Below, in pieces: positions 1 to 9,526 of a DNA stretch of 64,000 bases (its first letter is position 1; each line of letters opens with the position of its first letter). The DNA lies in NCBI RefSeq assembly GCF_000739435.1, contig NZ_CP009159.1, forward strand, positions 558,001 to 622,000, given 5' to 3'. The notes below the pieces were generated by a model. The model was not told where the DNA came from, did no database searches, and saw only the letters and a list, made by a program, of their open reading frames with translations. The DNA comes from Actinobacillus suis ATCC 33415. Lineage in GTDB: Bacteria; Pseudomonadota; Gammaproteobacteria; Enterobacterales; Pasteurellaceae. A program made the position numbers and the translations under genes.

Positions 1-266
1 GTTATCAATTTATCTTTACTATGTACCCAAATGATCTTGTCAAAGTAAAATTGAAAAAAGAAGAATTCTTTGGTTATTACGGTGGTTTAGATCGAGCAAC
101 AGGGGCTATTGTCATAAAAGAACACGATTTAGAAAAATCCAAAGGAAAACAAGGTATTTATCGTATTGGCGTTAAATTAGCTTTGTCATTTGAAAAATAC
201 CAAGTCGATGAACTCGGTAAAAATATCCGTCCTTGTCGTCCAACTAAACGACAACACGTACGCTAA
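1..266 (+). CDS. cas9: Cas9 (type II-C), C-terminal fragment
   Basis: The window opens inside this gene; the frame is open from base 3 and gives 87 residues before TAA. The fragment reads [21 protein letters not shown], then [15 protein letters not shown], and ends [19 protein letters not shown]. This is the conserved C-terminus of type II-C Cas9 proteins of the Neisseria/Pasteurellaceae group, part of the PAM-interacting region. Cas9 is the RNA-guided endonuclease that uses crRNA and tracrRNA to cut invading DNA. The RuvC and HNH domains and the usual upstream tracrRNA lie outside the window, so nuclease integrity cannot be judged. A strong terminator-like hairpin follows the stop before cas1. 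Confidence 0.93.
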   Translation, partial: YQFIFTMYPNDLVKVKLKKEEFFGYYGGLDRATGAIVIKEHDLEKSKGKQGIYRIGVKLALSFEKYQVDELGKNIRPCRPTKRQHVR

Positions 267-270
267 CTGA

Positions 271-303
271 ATCCCTACACTCTTCGAGTGTGGGGATTTT
301 TTG
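271..303 (+). terminator. Hairpin with T-run between cas9 and cas1
   Basis: Arms ATCCCTACACTC and AGTGTGGGGAT surround a TTCG loop and are followed by six T. This has the form of an intrinsic terminator only a few bases after the cas9 stop. It could reduce cas1-cas2 transcription relative to cas9. Confidence 0.75.
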
Positions 304-320
304 TATTTAAGGAAGAAATT

Positions 321-1238
321 ATGACTTGGCGTAGTATTTTAATTAGCAAGGGCGGAAAACTTTCCTTGCAGAAAAATCAAATGTTGATTCAGCAAGAGGG
401 TAATGAATTTACTGTACCTTTGGAAGATATTGCGATTGTAGTGGTGGATAGTCGGGAAACGGTTATTACGATTCCCTTATTATCTGCTTTTGGTTTATAC
501 GGCATTACGTTTTTAACTTGTGATGAACAGTTTTTACCTTGTGGGCAATGGTTGCCATTTAATCAATATCATCGACAGCTCAAAACCTTGAAATTACAGC
601 TAGAAGCTAGCTTGCCACAAAAGAAGCAGCTTTGGCAGAAAATTGTGCAACAGAAAATCCGAAATCAAGCGACAGTGTTGAAGATTTGCAAATTTCAAGC
701 AGAATCCGACCGCTTGTCTAAAATGGCAGAGCAAGTAAAGTCGGGTGATAAAGAGAACTTGGAAGCACAAAGTGCGGTAATTTATTTTCAAACTCTATTT
801 GGTAAAGGGTTCAAACGTACCGAAGATGAGAATATGGTCAATAGTGCCTTGAATTATGGTTATACCGTAATGCGTTCTGCGGTTGCCCGTGCGCTTGTGT
901 TATATGGTTGGTTACCCCAAATCGGTTTATTTCATCGCAGTGAACTGAATGCATTTAATCTTGCAGATGATTTTATTGAGCCATTTCGTCCGTTAGTAGA
1001 TTTATTAGTGGTGCAACTTGCGAATGATGATAAGTTGGCGTTCAATTTATCGCCTATTTTAAAGCAGCGCTTAATTAAGGTATTAAATTATCAGCTTTTA
1101 TTTAAACAAGAAAAAGTGAATACCTTAACCGGTATTGAGCGAAGCGTGAGTTCATTTCAATCTGCATTAACTCAACGAAATGCAGATTTGTTAAAACTTC
1201 CTGAAATTCTACCGCTTGCGGAGCATCAATATGAGTGA
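321..1238 (+). CDS. cas1: Cas1, CRISPR adaptation integrase (type II-C)
   Basis: Cas1 forms the integrase complex with Cas2 that inserts new spacers. The protein is 305 residues, normal for type II Cas1. The expected metal-site residues are present: Glu in NLEAQSA, His in [11 protein letters not shown] and Glu in DFIEPFRP. An in-frame upstream start exists at 288, but it lies inside the terminator hairpin; the ATG at 321 has AAGGAAG at the right distance and begins [16 protein letters not shown], so 321 is chosen. The gene overlaps cas2 by 8 bases. No csn2 or cas4 is present, as expected for subtype II-C. Confidence 0.96.
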   Translation: MTWRSILISKGGKLSLQKNQMLIQQEGNEFTVPLEDIAIVVVDSRETVITIPLLSAFGLYGITFLTCDEQFLPCGQWLPFNQYHRQLKTLKLQLEASLPQKKQLWQKIVQQKIRNQATVLKICKFQAESDRLSKMAEQVKSGDKENLEAQSAVIYFQTLFGKGFKRTEDENMVNSALNYGYTVMRSAVARALVLYGWLPQIGLFHRSELNAFNLADDFIEPFRPLVDLLVVQLANDDKLAFNLSPILKQRLIKVLNYQLLFKQEKVNTLTGIERSVSSFQSALTQRNADLLKLPEILPLAEHQYE

Positions 1239-1557
1239 GAATGTGTTTATGCGTATGATTGTATTATTTGATTTACCTGTAACAACCAAAGCCAAAATGC
1301 GAGCCGCAAATCAATTTCGGCAATTTTTGCTGAAAGATGGCTACCAAATGTTACAACTTTCTATTTATACTCGAATTATTCGAGGGCGAGATTCAATGGA
1401 AAAACATCATAAAAGACTAGTAGAACATTTACCTGAAGAGGGTTCAATTCGTTGCATTTCTATTACTGAAAAACAATTCGCCAATATGGAAATTCTAGTT
1501 GGAGAGAAAAAATTGCAAGAAAAAAAGGTGAATTCGAACCAACTTTTACTGTTTTAA
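1231..1557 (+). CDS. cas2: Cas2, CRISPR adaptation protein
   Basis: Small 108-residue Cas2 with a ferredoxin-like fold; the N-terminal strand [11 protein letters not shown] carries the conserved Asp. It is the structural partner of Cas1 in spacer integration. The ATG at 1231 lies within the cas1 end, which implies translational coupling; a TTG at 1216 in the same frame would add five residues and is less likely. A bidirectional terminator follows and separates the cas operon from the convergent array. Confidence 0.95.
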   Translation: MSENVFMRMIVLFDLPVTTKAKMRAANQFRQFLLKDGYQMLQLSIYTRIIRGRDSMEKHHKRLVEHLPEEGSIRCISITEKQFANMEILVGEKKLQEKKVNSNQLLLF

Positions 1558-1573
1558 GGCAATTTTTTTAATA

Positions 1574-1614
1574 ATAAAAAAGCCTTGAACCCTTACTGCT
1601 CAAGGCTTTTTAGA
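1574..1614. terminator. Bidirectional terminator between cas2 and the CRISPR array
   Basis: AAAAAGCCTTGA and TCAAGGCTTTTT form a hairpin with A/T-rich tails on both sides. It can stop cas transcripts from the left and crRNA transcripts coming from the array on the minus strand. Confidence 0.8.
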
Positions 1615-1620
1615 GTCCCG

Positions 1621-2646
1621 ATTATAGCACTGCGAAATGAAAAAGGGAGCTACAACCCTAAGAATGTTGTTATCAATATTGATTCAATTATAGCACTGCG
1701 AAATGAAAAAGGGAGCTACAACCACTATGTTTGCCTTATCTGCTATTGGATCATTATAGCACTGCGAAATGAAAAAGGGAGCTACAACGACAGCATTAAT
1801 ATCGCGATCCGCATCCTCATTATAGCACTGCGAAATGAAAAAGGGAGCTACAACTATAACCGATAAATTGCCAATCATCGGTAAATTATAGCACTGCGAA
1901 ATGAAAAAGGGAGCTACAACAAAACGTGAGAGAATTTATTCATTTTTGGAATTATAGCACTGCGAAATGAAAAAGGGAGCTACAACCGCTGTTGGATATT
2001 TGAGTGGCCAACACTTATTATAGCACTGCGAAATGAAAAAGGGAGCTACAACTTCGTTTACCGCATCATAGTTAAAGCCTTCATTATAGCACTGCGAAAT
2101 GAAAAAGGGAGCTACAACAAAAAATGCGAAAAATGGCAGCAATATTGAATTATAGCACTGCGAAATGAAAAAGGGAGCTACAACGGAATTTATGAGCCAT
2201 GTAATATCTATCCCATTATAGCACTGCGAAATGAAAAAGGGAGCTACAACTACACCGTTTGAGCAAGAAGTGCCCTGATTATTATAGCACTGCGAAATGA
2301 AAAAGGGAGCTACAACCTTTCGCTCTCGCTTTGGCTCGCCCCATTTATTATAGCACTGCGAAATGAAAAAGGGAGCTACAACAGTGGTTGAGGGTAATGC
2401 CTAATGTATGCGATTATAGCACTGCGAAATGAAAAAGGGAGCTACAACATTCTGACCGGGTTTAACAGATATGCTGTCATTATAGCACTGCGAAATGAAA
2501 AAGGGAGCTACAACTAGGACGGAGCTTATACCTTCGTAAAGCAAATTATAGCACTGCGAAATGAAAAAGGGAGCTACAACGCAGTGAATGAAGTGATGTA
2601 AGCATATAAAATTATAGCACTGCGAAATGAAAAAGGGAGCTACGAC
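1621..2646 (-). CRISPR. Type II-C CRISPR array: 16 repeats of 36 bp, 15 spacers of 30 bp
   Basis: Repeats start at 1621 and every 66 bases to 2611. Read on the minus strand the repeat begins GTTGTAGCTCCCTTTTTC and ends ATTTCGCAGTGCTATAAT, closely resembling the Neisseria meningitidis II-C repeat. The 3' end TGCTATAAT is a perfect extended -10 (TGnTATAAT), so each repeat probably drives transcription of the adjacent spacer, as known for Neisseria and Campylobacter II-C arrays. All repeats are identical by eye except the last at 2611-2646, which has TACGAC in place of TACAAC. Direction is inferred from repeat homology: crRNAs run leftward, converging with the cas genes. Confidence 0.98.
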
Positions 2647-2710
2647 TCCTGACGAAGTCGTGTACCAGAGTCGAATTGTAGCTATGTGAAATAACTAAGA
2701 AAGCTTATTT
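2647..2710 (-). repeat. Terminal 28-nt spacer-like segment plus decayed 17th repeat
   Basis: After the last good repeat comes a 28-base segment and then a sequence at 2675-2710 (ATTGTAGCTATGTGAAAT followed by AACTAAGAAAGC) that aligns with the repeat over most of its first 31 bases. It overlaps the stop codon of the next gene (2705). Arms ACGACT (2642-2647) and AGTCGT (2656-2661) form a hairpin that uses the single base change in the last repeat. This may be an old terminal repeat, a leader remnant or, less likely, a tracrRNA anti-repeat. Confidence 0.6.
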
Positions 2711-3160
2711 ATACACCTGTGGTATTGAGTATTCAATTTGCTGTTTGATTTGAGCGTAGATTGGTTTGAACTCTTCGCAGCGAGATTTATCAACATTAGC
2801 TTTTTGGTGGTTATATTTTTCATGCATTTGCTCAAAGTAAAGACGTGAGGATTCGTCTTTTTCGATCAATTGAGCATTGTGTTCGCCAATTAACTCTTTT
2901 AATAAATTTTGCTGGAAATAGAGCATCGTCATGCTTTCGGCAACAGACCAATTGTCATAGATTTGTTGGTAATTCGGTTTTGCAAGATCGGGGAAAAGGC
3001 ATTGTTCAATATTATTTAACTGACGAACCAAGATTTTCATATCGGTAGCGGAGATTTTGTATTTGGCGTGTTCCGTATAAGCGGTCGGATTTTCAGCAGA
3101 ATTTGCAAAACTGGTGTGGCATAAAGCTGCACAAATCAAGGTAAATAAAGTTTTTCGCAT
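2705..3160 (-). CDS. Putative periplasmic protein of unknown function
   Basis: I do not recognise a named family. The 151-residue product starts MRKTLFTLICAALCHTSFA, a typical Sec signal peptide with probable cleavage after SFA or FAN. The mature part is about 130 residues, charged and helical, with two cysteines (in EQCLF and SRCEEF) that could form a disulfide. The ATG at 3160 is preceded by AGGAA; an upstream in-frame start at 3193 would place 11 residues before the signal peptide and is rejected. The 3' end abuts the decayed CRISPR repeat, and gdhA lies upstream behind a terminator, so it is probably transcribed alone. Confidence 0.75.
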   Translation of the reverse strand: MRKTLFTLICAALCHTSFANSAENPTAYTEHAKYKISATDMKILVRQLNNIEQCLFPDLAKPNYQQIYDNWSVAESMTMLYFQQNLLKELIGEHNAQLIEKDESSRLYFEQMHEKYNHQKANVDKSRCEEFKPIYAQIKQQIEYSIPQVYK

Positions 3161-3218
3161 TGTATTTATTCCTATGTCTGTTTGGCGCAGCATAGCATAG
3201 ATCTTTTATTTCGCGCAA

Positions 3219-3249
3219 AAAATAAACCCTCCGAAGAGGGCTTATTTTA
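3219..3249 (-). terminator. gdhA terminator
   Basis: AATAAACCCTC and GAGGGCTTATTTT form a hairpin around CGAA just after the gdhA stop on the minus strand. Confidence 0.75.
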
Positions 3250-3259
3250 GTGGAAATCG

Positions 3260-4900
<1,641 letters not shown>

Positions 4901-4925
4901 AAAAAAAAGCCCACATCTGTGGGCT
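4901..4925 (-). terminator. bamE terminator
   Basis: GCCCACA and TGTGGGC form a hairpin followed on the minus strand by eight T. Confidence 0.85.
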
Positions 4926-4931
4926 AATGAA

Positions 4932-5279
4932 TTATTCCGCTTTAGTCGCTTCAATCGGTTTATCTAATTTAATATCACGAACTAAACCTTGGTTATCGAA
5001 GTAAACAAAGAGAGTATGCTGAATAGGATCGTTATACCCCTCACGTTTAATGAAAACATAATCCCAACGGTTTTGTGCAAATACGTCTTGTAACATAGGT
5101 GTGCCAAGTAAATATTGCACTTGGGTTTTATTCATACCGACTTGTACTTGATCAATTTTGTCTTGTTCTAAATAGTTACCTTGTGGAACATCAATACGAT
5201 ACACCACTTTTTTTACGGTAGAACAAGAGGTAACACCTACAGCAAGCAGTGCGATAGCTAAAAGAGATTTCATTTTCAT
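4932..5279 (-). CDS. bamE: Outer membrane assembly lipoprotein BamE (SmpA/OmlA family)
   Basis: BamE is an accessory lipoprotein of the BAM complex that folds beta-barrels into the outer membrane. The 115-residue product has a lipoprotein signal with lipobox VTSC (Cys about residue 20), then the SmpA/OmlA domain with the characteristic VGMNKTQVQYLLGTPML and NRWDYVF segments. A second protein in this window, at 44643, carries a similar N-terminal module fused to an OmpA domain. The ATG at 5279 is followed two codons later by another ATG; AAGGTC upstream supports either. Confidence 0.94.
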   Translation of the reverse strand: MKMKSLLAIALLAVGVTSCSTVKKVVYRIDVPQGNYLEQDKIDQVQVGMNKTQVQYLLGTPMLQDVFAQNRWDYVFIKREGYNDPIQHTLFVYFDNQGLVRDIKLDKPIEATKAE

Positions 5280-5349
5280 AATATTTATTGACCTTTGAAT
5301 TGTTCAAAATGATTGGATAGATAATACCCAAACTCATAAAAATTTTCCA

Positions 5350-6351
5350 TTATTTATTGCGTTCCAACTGGTCACGCAAATTTGCTGGTAACCCTTTGAT
5401 TGTTAATGTATCGTTTAGTTCATCCCAAATTAAACGTTCGCCGAGTAATTCCGCATTAAAACTAATTGTTACGCCCTTACCTGAGCCTGAATATTTGGTT
5501 AAGGTTTTTAATGCATTACGAACTGGTGGAATATTTTCTTCAAGCCCGTATTCTTGCTCTTGAGTAAATTGTGCAAAATTAACTTCGTTAAGTGTCGGTA
5601 GCGCTTCAGATAATTCACTTAAGGCGATTTCTTCGCCGCTGTTAATTTGCCCTTTACAGTATTCAAATACTTGCTTTTTCACTTCTCGAGTTTGCGGGGC
5701 AGATAATTCACCTTGATCACAGTAGTCACTCACCGCTTGTAAAAGCGTTTGATTTTGTAATTGAGGGTTAAAACCTTCTTCCGCACTCAGAAAATCCATA
5801 AAGAAGTCCGCAATTTTTCGTCCGACTCGCCCTTTAATAAAGGTGAGATAACGATTTGATTGTGCATTGATTTTTAATTCAGTCAGATTGATACGGCAAG
5901 CGATATCATACTGAGTAATATCCAAATATTCGGTGCGTTTTATGTCTAATTGATCGTCGACTAACATTGAGGTACGGCTATCAATCAATGCGATAAATAA
6001 ATAATCAGTGGCTAAAAAGTTATAACGGCAAAGGATAAAGGTTCCGCCTGATGCAAAAGGATATTTCGCTAATTCGCTAGAGAGCATTTTGGCACAACTG
6101 TGACTGAACGGTAAAAAATCAGTTTCCTGTTCTAATAAGCGATTAAGTTGCTGAGCAAAAATAGATTCATTTTTAAATATGCCGTAAGCCTTTGCTTTAC
6201 TTTGGTAAGCTTGGTGAAGCTGCAACATCATTTGCTCCACTTCAGGACTAATGGCAAGTAGATTGTCGCGAAGTACCGTATTTAACTCCGGTGTTTCACC
6301 TTCGGTTTGGTGAATCTGATGAAGGACGATTTCAGTAACATTAATGCTCAT
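5350..6351 (-). CDS. yejK: Nucleoid-associated protein YejK/NdpA
   Basis: A 333-residue member of the NdpA/YejK family (37-kDa nucleoid-associated protein). Family features include the N-terminal [11 protein letters not shown] stretch, the central [18 protein letters not shown] and [16 protein letters not shown] segments, and the C-terminal [20 protein letters not shown]. The molecular role is poorly defined; it associates with DNA. The ATG at 6351 has AAGAGAAA upstream. It is divergent from ridA. Confidence 0.93.
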   Translation of the reverse strand: MSINVTEIVLHQIHQTEGETPELNTVLRDNLLAISPEVEQMMLQLHQAYQSKAKAYGIFKNESIFAQQLNRLLEQETDFLPFSHSCAKMLSSELAKYPFASGGTFILCRYNFLATDYLFIALIDSRTSMLVDDQLDIKRTEYLDITQYDIACRINLTELKINAQSNRYLTFIKGRVGRKIADFFMDFLSAEEGFNPQLQNQTLLQAVSDYCDQGELSAPQTREVKKQVFEYCKGQINSGEEIALSELSEALPTLNEVNFAQFTQEQEYGLEENIPPVRNALKTLTKYSGSGKGVTISFNAELLGERLIWDELNDTLTIKGLPANLRDQLERNK

Positions 6352-6442
6352 ACTATTTCTCTTGAGATTAGGGGTAGAAATAAAAGGTGGGAGATATTAT
6401 CATTAAACGTACTATTTTTCATTACTAAAAGAAGGAATTCAT

Positions 6443-6832
6443 ATGACTAAAGTTATTCATACAGAAAAAGCACCTGCGGCAATTGGCCCATACGTACAAG
6501 CGGTTGATTTAGGCAATCTTGTTTTAACCTCAGGGCAAATTCCGGTTAATCCGCAAACAGGCGAAATCCCAACTGATATCACTCAACAAGCTCGCCAATC
6601 ATTAGAAAATGTTAAAGCGATTATCGAGCAAGCAGGTTTAAGCGTAGCGGATATCGTAAAAACAACGGTTTTTGTGAAAGACTTAAATGATTTTGCAACA
6701 GTGAATGCAGAGTATGAAGCATTTTTCCGTGAAAATAATCATCCGTCATTTCCGGCTCGCTCATGTGTTGAAGTCGCTCGTTTACCAAAAGATGTCGGTT
6801 TAGAGATTGAAGCGATTGCAGTACGCAAATAA
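6443..6832 (+). CDS. ridA: Reactive imine/enamine deaminase RidA
   Basis: RidA hydrolyses 2-aminoacrylate and related imines released by PLP-dependent enzymes, protecting other enzymes in the cytoplasm. It is 129 residues, the family size. The family signature PARSCVEVARLPKDVGLEIEA contains the substrate-carboxylate Arg. GAAGGAA precedes the ATG. The TAA stop runs directly into an uptake-signal core (AAGCGGTC). pgeF follows 27 bases later and may be co-transcribed. Confidence 0.96.
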   Translation: MTKVIHTEKAPAAIGPYVQAVDLGNLVLTSGQIPVNPQTGEIPTDITQQARQSLENVKAIIEQAGLSVADIVKTTVFVKDLNDFATVNAEYEAFFRENNHPSFPARSCVEVARLPKDVGLEIEAIAVRK

Positions 6833-6859
6833 GCGGTCATTTTTAGAGAAAATTTTGCA

Positions 6860-7597
6860 ATGAAAAACATTACGCCAAATTGGCATGCGCCTGAGCATAT
6901 TCGTGCCTTTACTACCGTCAGAATAGGCGGCGTCAGCCAAGTACCTTTTGATAGCTTTAATTTAGGTGATCATGTCGGCGATAATCCTAAGGATGTACAA
7001 CAAAATCGCCAGTTATTGGTAGAGCAGTTCGGTTTACCGCATTTTCCACTCTTTTTAACGCAAACACACAGCACTCGTGTGATTCGCCTACCGTATGACG
7101 GCGATAATTTGGAAGCAGATGCGGTTTATACCGATCAACCGAATCAGGTTTGCTTAGTGATGACGGCAGATTGTTTGCCGGTTCTTTTCTATAGTAAAGA
7201 TGGAAAAGAAGTGGCGGCGGCTCATGCCGGATGGCGAGGTTTATGCGATGGCGTATTAGAAAATACGGTTGCTAAATTCGCTTGTTCGCCGGCGGAGATT
7301 TGTGCATGGCTAGGACCAGCGATTGGTCCAACTAAATTCCAAGTCGGTAAAGAAGTGATTGAGCAGTTCTGTGCTTTTGATCCGCAAGCCGAGCTGGCAT
7401 TTATTGCGGACCCGACAACAAGCGGTAAATTTTTAGGAAATCTTTACCAAATTGCTCGACAGCGATTGAATAAACTTGGTATTACCGAAATTTCCGGTGG
7501 AGAGCATTGTACTTTTACTGAACAAGAACGCTTTTTCTCTTATCGAAGAGATAAGCAGACTGGACGTATGGCAAGCCTGATTTGGCGTTCTGAATAA
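6860..7597 (+). CDS. pgeF: Multicopper-type purine nucleoside enzyme / peptidoglycan editing factor PgeF (YfiH)
   Basis: A 245-residue YfiH/PgeF (LACC1-like, PF02578) protein. These proteins act as purine nucleoside phosphorylase/adenosine deaminase-like enzymes, and in E. coli PgeF prevents L-Ser incorporation in murein. The metal ligands are visible in TQTHSTRVIRL, VMTADCLPVLFY, AAAHAGWRGLCDGV and GGEHCTF. The ATG at 6860 has AGAGAAA upstream. The tRNA and the integrated element begin shortly after it. Confidence 0.93.
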   Translation: MKNITPNWHAPEHIRAFTTVRIGGVSQVPFDSFNLGDHVGDNPKDVQQNRQLLVEQFGLPHFPLFLTQTHSTRVIRLPYDGDNLEADAVYTDQPNQVCLVMTADCLPVLFYSKDGKEVAAAHAGWRGLCDGVLENTVAKFACSPAEICAWLGPAIGPTKFQVGKEVIEQFCAFDPQAELAFIADPTTSGKFLGNLYQIARQRLNKLGITEISGGEHCTFTEQERFFSYRRDKQTGRMASLIWRSE

Positions 7598-7693
7598 AGC
7601 ACAATTTATAGCGAGTATGTTTTTTATGCGGGTGTTCGCCTAACGCTAGACGAACACCCAAAATTTCCCTATAATCCAACCTCATTTCTTAAT

Positions 7694-7770
7694 CCCCCCT
7701 TAGCTCAGTCGGTTAGAGCAGGCGACTCATAATCGCTTGGTCACTGGTTCAAGTCCGGTAGGGGGGACCA
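7694..7770 (+). tRNA. ileX: tRNA-Ile2 (anticodon CAU, lysidine-modified)
   Basis: A 77-base cloverleaf: acceptor CCCCCCT pairs with AGGGGGG, then discriminator A and encoded CCA. The anticodon stem GCGA/TCGC holds the loop CTCATAA, so the anticodon is CAT. The anticodon arm and D-arm match E. coli ileX (tRNA-Ile2, whose C34 is converted to lysidine by TilS) rather than initiator or elongator Met tRNA. The T-arm is ACTGG-TTCAAGT-CCGGT. It is the attachment site of the element that follows; its 3' end is partly repeated at 18626. Confidence 0.9.
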
Positions 7771-7831
7771 ACTTCACTTTTCCACTCTTTCGTTTTCTTT
7801 CGTACTCTTACACTCAAGCCTTGATATTACT
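7746..7831 (+). repeat. Left attachment copy (attL): tRNA 3' end and adjoining 60 bases
   Basis: The tRNA T-arm/acceptor 3' part and the next 60 bases recur imperfectly at 18626-18709. Shared blocks include CCAACTT, ACTCTTTCGT and CTCAAGCCTTGAT. The left copy keeps the tRNA intact. I interpret it as attL of the element. Confidence 0.7.
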
Positions 7832-7901
7832 AGCTTTATCGTACTTTTTCATTATTTTTTCTTACGTATTCTTTCGCATTCATTCGTTTACAGCCGTGAA
7901 T

Positions 7902-7957
7902 TTTAGTTATACATTTAGTTATACGGAGCATATAACTAAAAAAATCGTATAACTAAA
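7902..7957. repeat. Cluster of TTTAGTTATAC sites upstream of int
   Basis: TTTAGTTATAC occurs at 7902-7912 and 7914-7924 (12-base period) and inverted at 7931-7940 (10 of 11 bases) and 7947-7957, ending 9 bases before the integrase start. The same pair with the same period recurs near the right end at 18550. These are likely integrase or AlpA arm-type binding sites and could also autoregulate int. Confidence 0.7.
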
Positions 7958-7966
7958 AGGGCTAAA

Positions 7967-9184
7967 ATGGCGAGATTAACTAAACCACTTACTAATACCG
8001 AAATAGAGCGAGCCAAAGCTAAAGAGAAGGAGTATACACTTTCTGATGGTGGCGGACTTTATCTACTTATCAAATCTAACGGCGCTAAGTTATGGCGCTT
8101 TAACTACTATAAACCGCTTACTAAGAAAAGAGCCTTAATAAGTTTTGGCCGCTATCCTGATATATCACTACAACAGGCGAGAAAACAGCGAGATGAATGT
8201 TTATCTCTATTAGCGGTAAATACTGATCCACTGGAACACCGCCAACAGATGGAAAGAGAAGAGCAAGCCAAGCTAGAAAATACCTTGTTGAAAATAGTTG
8301 AGCTATGGCATAGCAAACGCCTCGATGATGTAAAGCACGGGGAGATTCAAGCAGAAACTCTACGGAAAAACAGGGCAATCTTAGACAAGCATATTTTGCC
8401 AATGTTAGGTCATTTAGCGATAACAGAGATTAGCCCAAGAATTGTAGTCAGTGCGCTAGAGCCAGCTAAAGAAAGAGGTTTAGGCGATACTCTCAAGCGT
8501 GCTATTCGATTATTGAATGAAGTGTTAAATTTCTCAGTAAATGCAGATTTGATTGAGTTTAATAAATGCCTGAAAGTAAGCGATCATTTCAGTACGCCTA
8601 AAGCCGTGAATAACCCAACCATTCCGCCAAAAGAATTACCTGCGTTTTTAGAAGCCCTGAGGGATAGCAATTTGTCCTTACAAACGAAGTTATTGATTAA
8701 GTGGCAGTTGCTCACAATTACCCGCCCAAAAGAAGCCTGCGAAGCGTTATGGCGCGAAATTGATTGGGAAGCTAAAACCTGGACGTTACCCGCTGAAAAA
8801 ATGAAGATGAAGCGCCCGCACGTAATTCCCTTAAGTAACCAATCATTGCGCATACTTGAAAAGATGAAAAAGATTACAGGTAACAGCCCTTTCATATTTC
8901 AAAGTGAGATAAAGCCCAAGCAACCAATGAATAGCCAAACAGCAAATCGAGCAATCAAACTACTAGGCTATGAAGGGCGTTTAACTGCTCACGGTTTAAG
9001 GTCGATAGCTTCTACTTACTTGAATGAACAATTAGTCAATTATGACGTGGTAGAGGCTTGCCTTGCTCACGTTATCAAAGACCAAACCAGAAAGGCTTAC
9101 AACCGTTCTGATTATCTCGATCAACGAGTAGAAGTAATGCAACAATGGGCGGATTATGTTGAGAAGTGTTCTATTGGGATTTAG
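7967..9184 (+). CDS. int: Tyrosine recombinase/integrase, P4-like
   Basis: The 405-residue site-specific recombinase catalyses integration and excision of the element at the tRNA. The N-terminal DUF4102-type domain contains LSDGGGLYLLI and RALISFGRYPDISLQQAR. The catalytic domain carries the first Arg in TITRPKEACEALW (about residue 255), HGLRSIAST (about 341-349), His in EACLAHVIKD and the nucleophilic Tyr in RKAYNRSDY, so all expected residues are there. AAGGG precedes the ATG. A stretch near its start (8001-8030) matches CRISPR spacer 11 at 24 of 30 bases. Confidence 0.96.
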   Translation: MARLTKPLTNTEIERAKAKEKEYTLSDGGGLYLLIKSNGAKLWRFNYYKPLTKKRALISFGRYPDISLQQARKQRDECLSLLAVNTDPLEHRQQMEREEQAKLENTLLKIVELWHSKRLDDVKHGEIQAETLRKNRAILDKHILPMLGHLAITEISPRIVVSALEPAKERGLGDTLKRAIRLLNEVLNFSVNADLIEFNKCLKVSDHFSTPKAVNNPTIPPKELPAFLEALRDSNLSLQTKLLIKWQLLTITRPKEACEALWREIDWEAKTWTLPAEKMKMKRPHVIPLSNQSLRILEKMKKITGNSPFIFQSEIKPKQPMNSQTANRAIKLLGYEGRLTAHGLRSIASTYLNEQLVNYDVVEACLAHVIKDQTRKAYNRSDYLDQRVEVMQQWADYVEKCSIGI

Positions 9185-9229
9185 TAGAGCATTTTCAGAA
9201 CATGGGGGAATTAACGATTTTTACCTATA

Positions 9230-9407
9230 CTGTATAAATTTATTCCCTCCTCTCTATTAGGAAGCATATTTTTAATAGTCCAATAGTCCAAAACACCCTT
9301 TTTAAGGTATGAAATCATTATATATCAATAAGTTAGATGTAAAATTATTGGACTATCATTGGACTAAAATCACCATTTTTGGACTAAAATACCCCCTTTT
9401 TGGACTA
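9230..9407 (+). repeat. Left copy of a 178-bp direct repeat with six TTGGACTA iterons
   Basis: Near-identical to 17786-17962; differences are limited to a few bases at the left edge and one A/G near the right edge. Inside are TAGTCCAA at 9276 and 9284 and TTGGACTA at 9348, 9359, 9379 and 9400. No gene lies between int and fic apart from this. It is probably a cis site for replication, comparable in arrangement to one of the two P4 replication loci. Confidence 0.9.
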
Positions 9408-9526
9408 TTTATTGAAAATTTAGTACGGCAAATAGGATACTTTTAAGGCGAATTATATTTTACAAACTCAAATGAATACGGAATAATGCGTAAAACAACG
9501 CAATTTTAAAAAATTGAGGTATTAAA

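Noticed and set aside
1585..2142. Open frames of 60-90 codons on both strands across the CRISPR array
   Set aside because: They translate the repeats into periodic peptides and have no ribosome sites; they are products of the array periodicity.
2675..2710. tracrRNA anti-repeat
   Set aside because: The sequence is in the right sense to pair with the crRNA repeat, but no nexus stem, terminator or promoter follows, and it lies over the end of a gene. The tracrRNA is more likely upstream of cas9, outside the window.
7737..7952. Open frame of 71 codons starting inside the tRNA
   Set aside because: It begins in the tRNA anticodon arm, has a low-complexity hydrophobic translation and covers the att and arm-site DNA.
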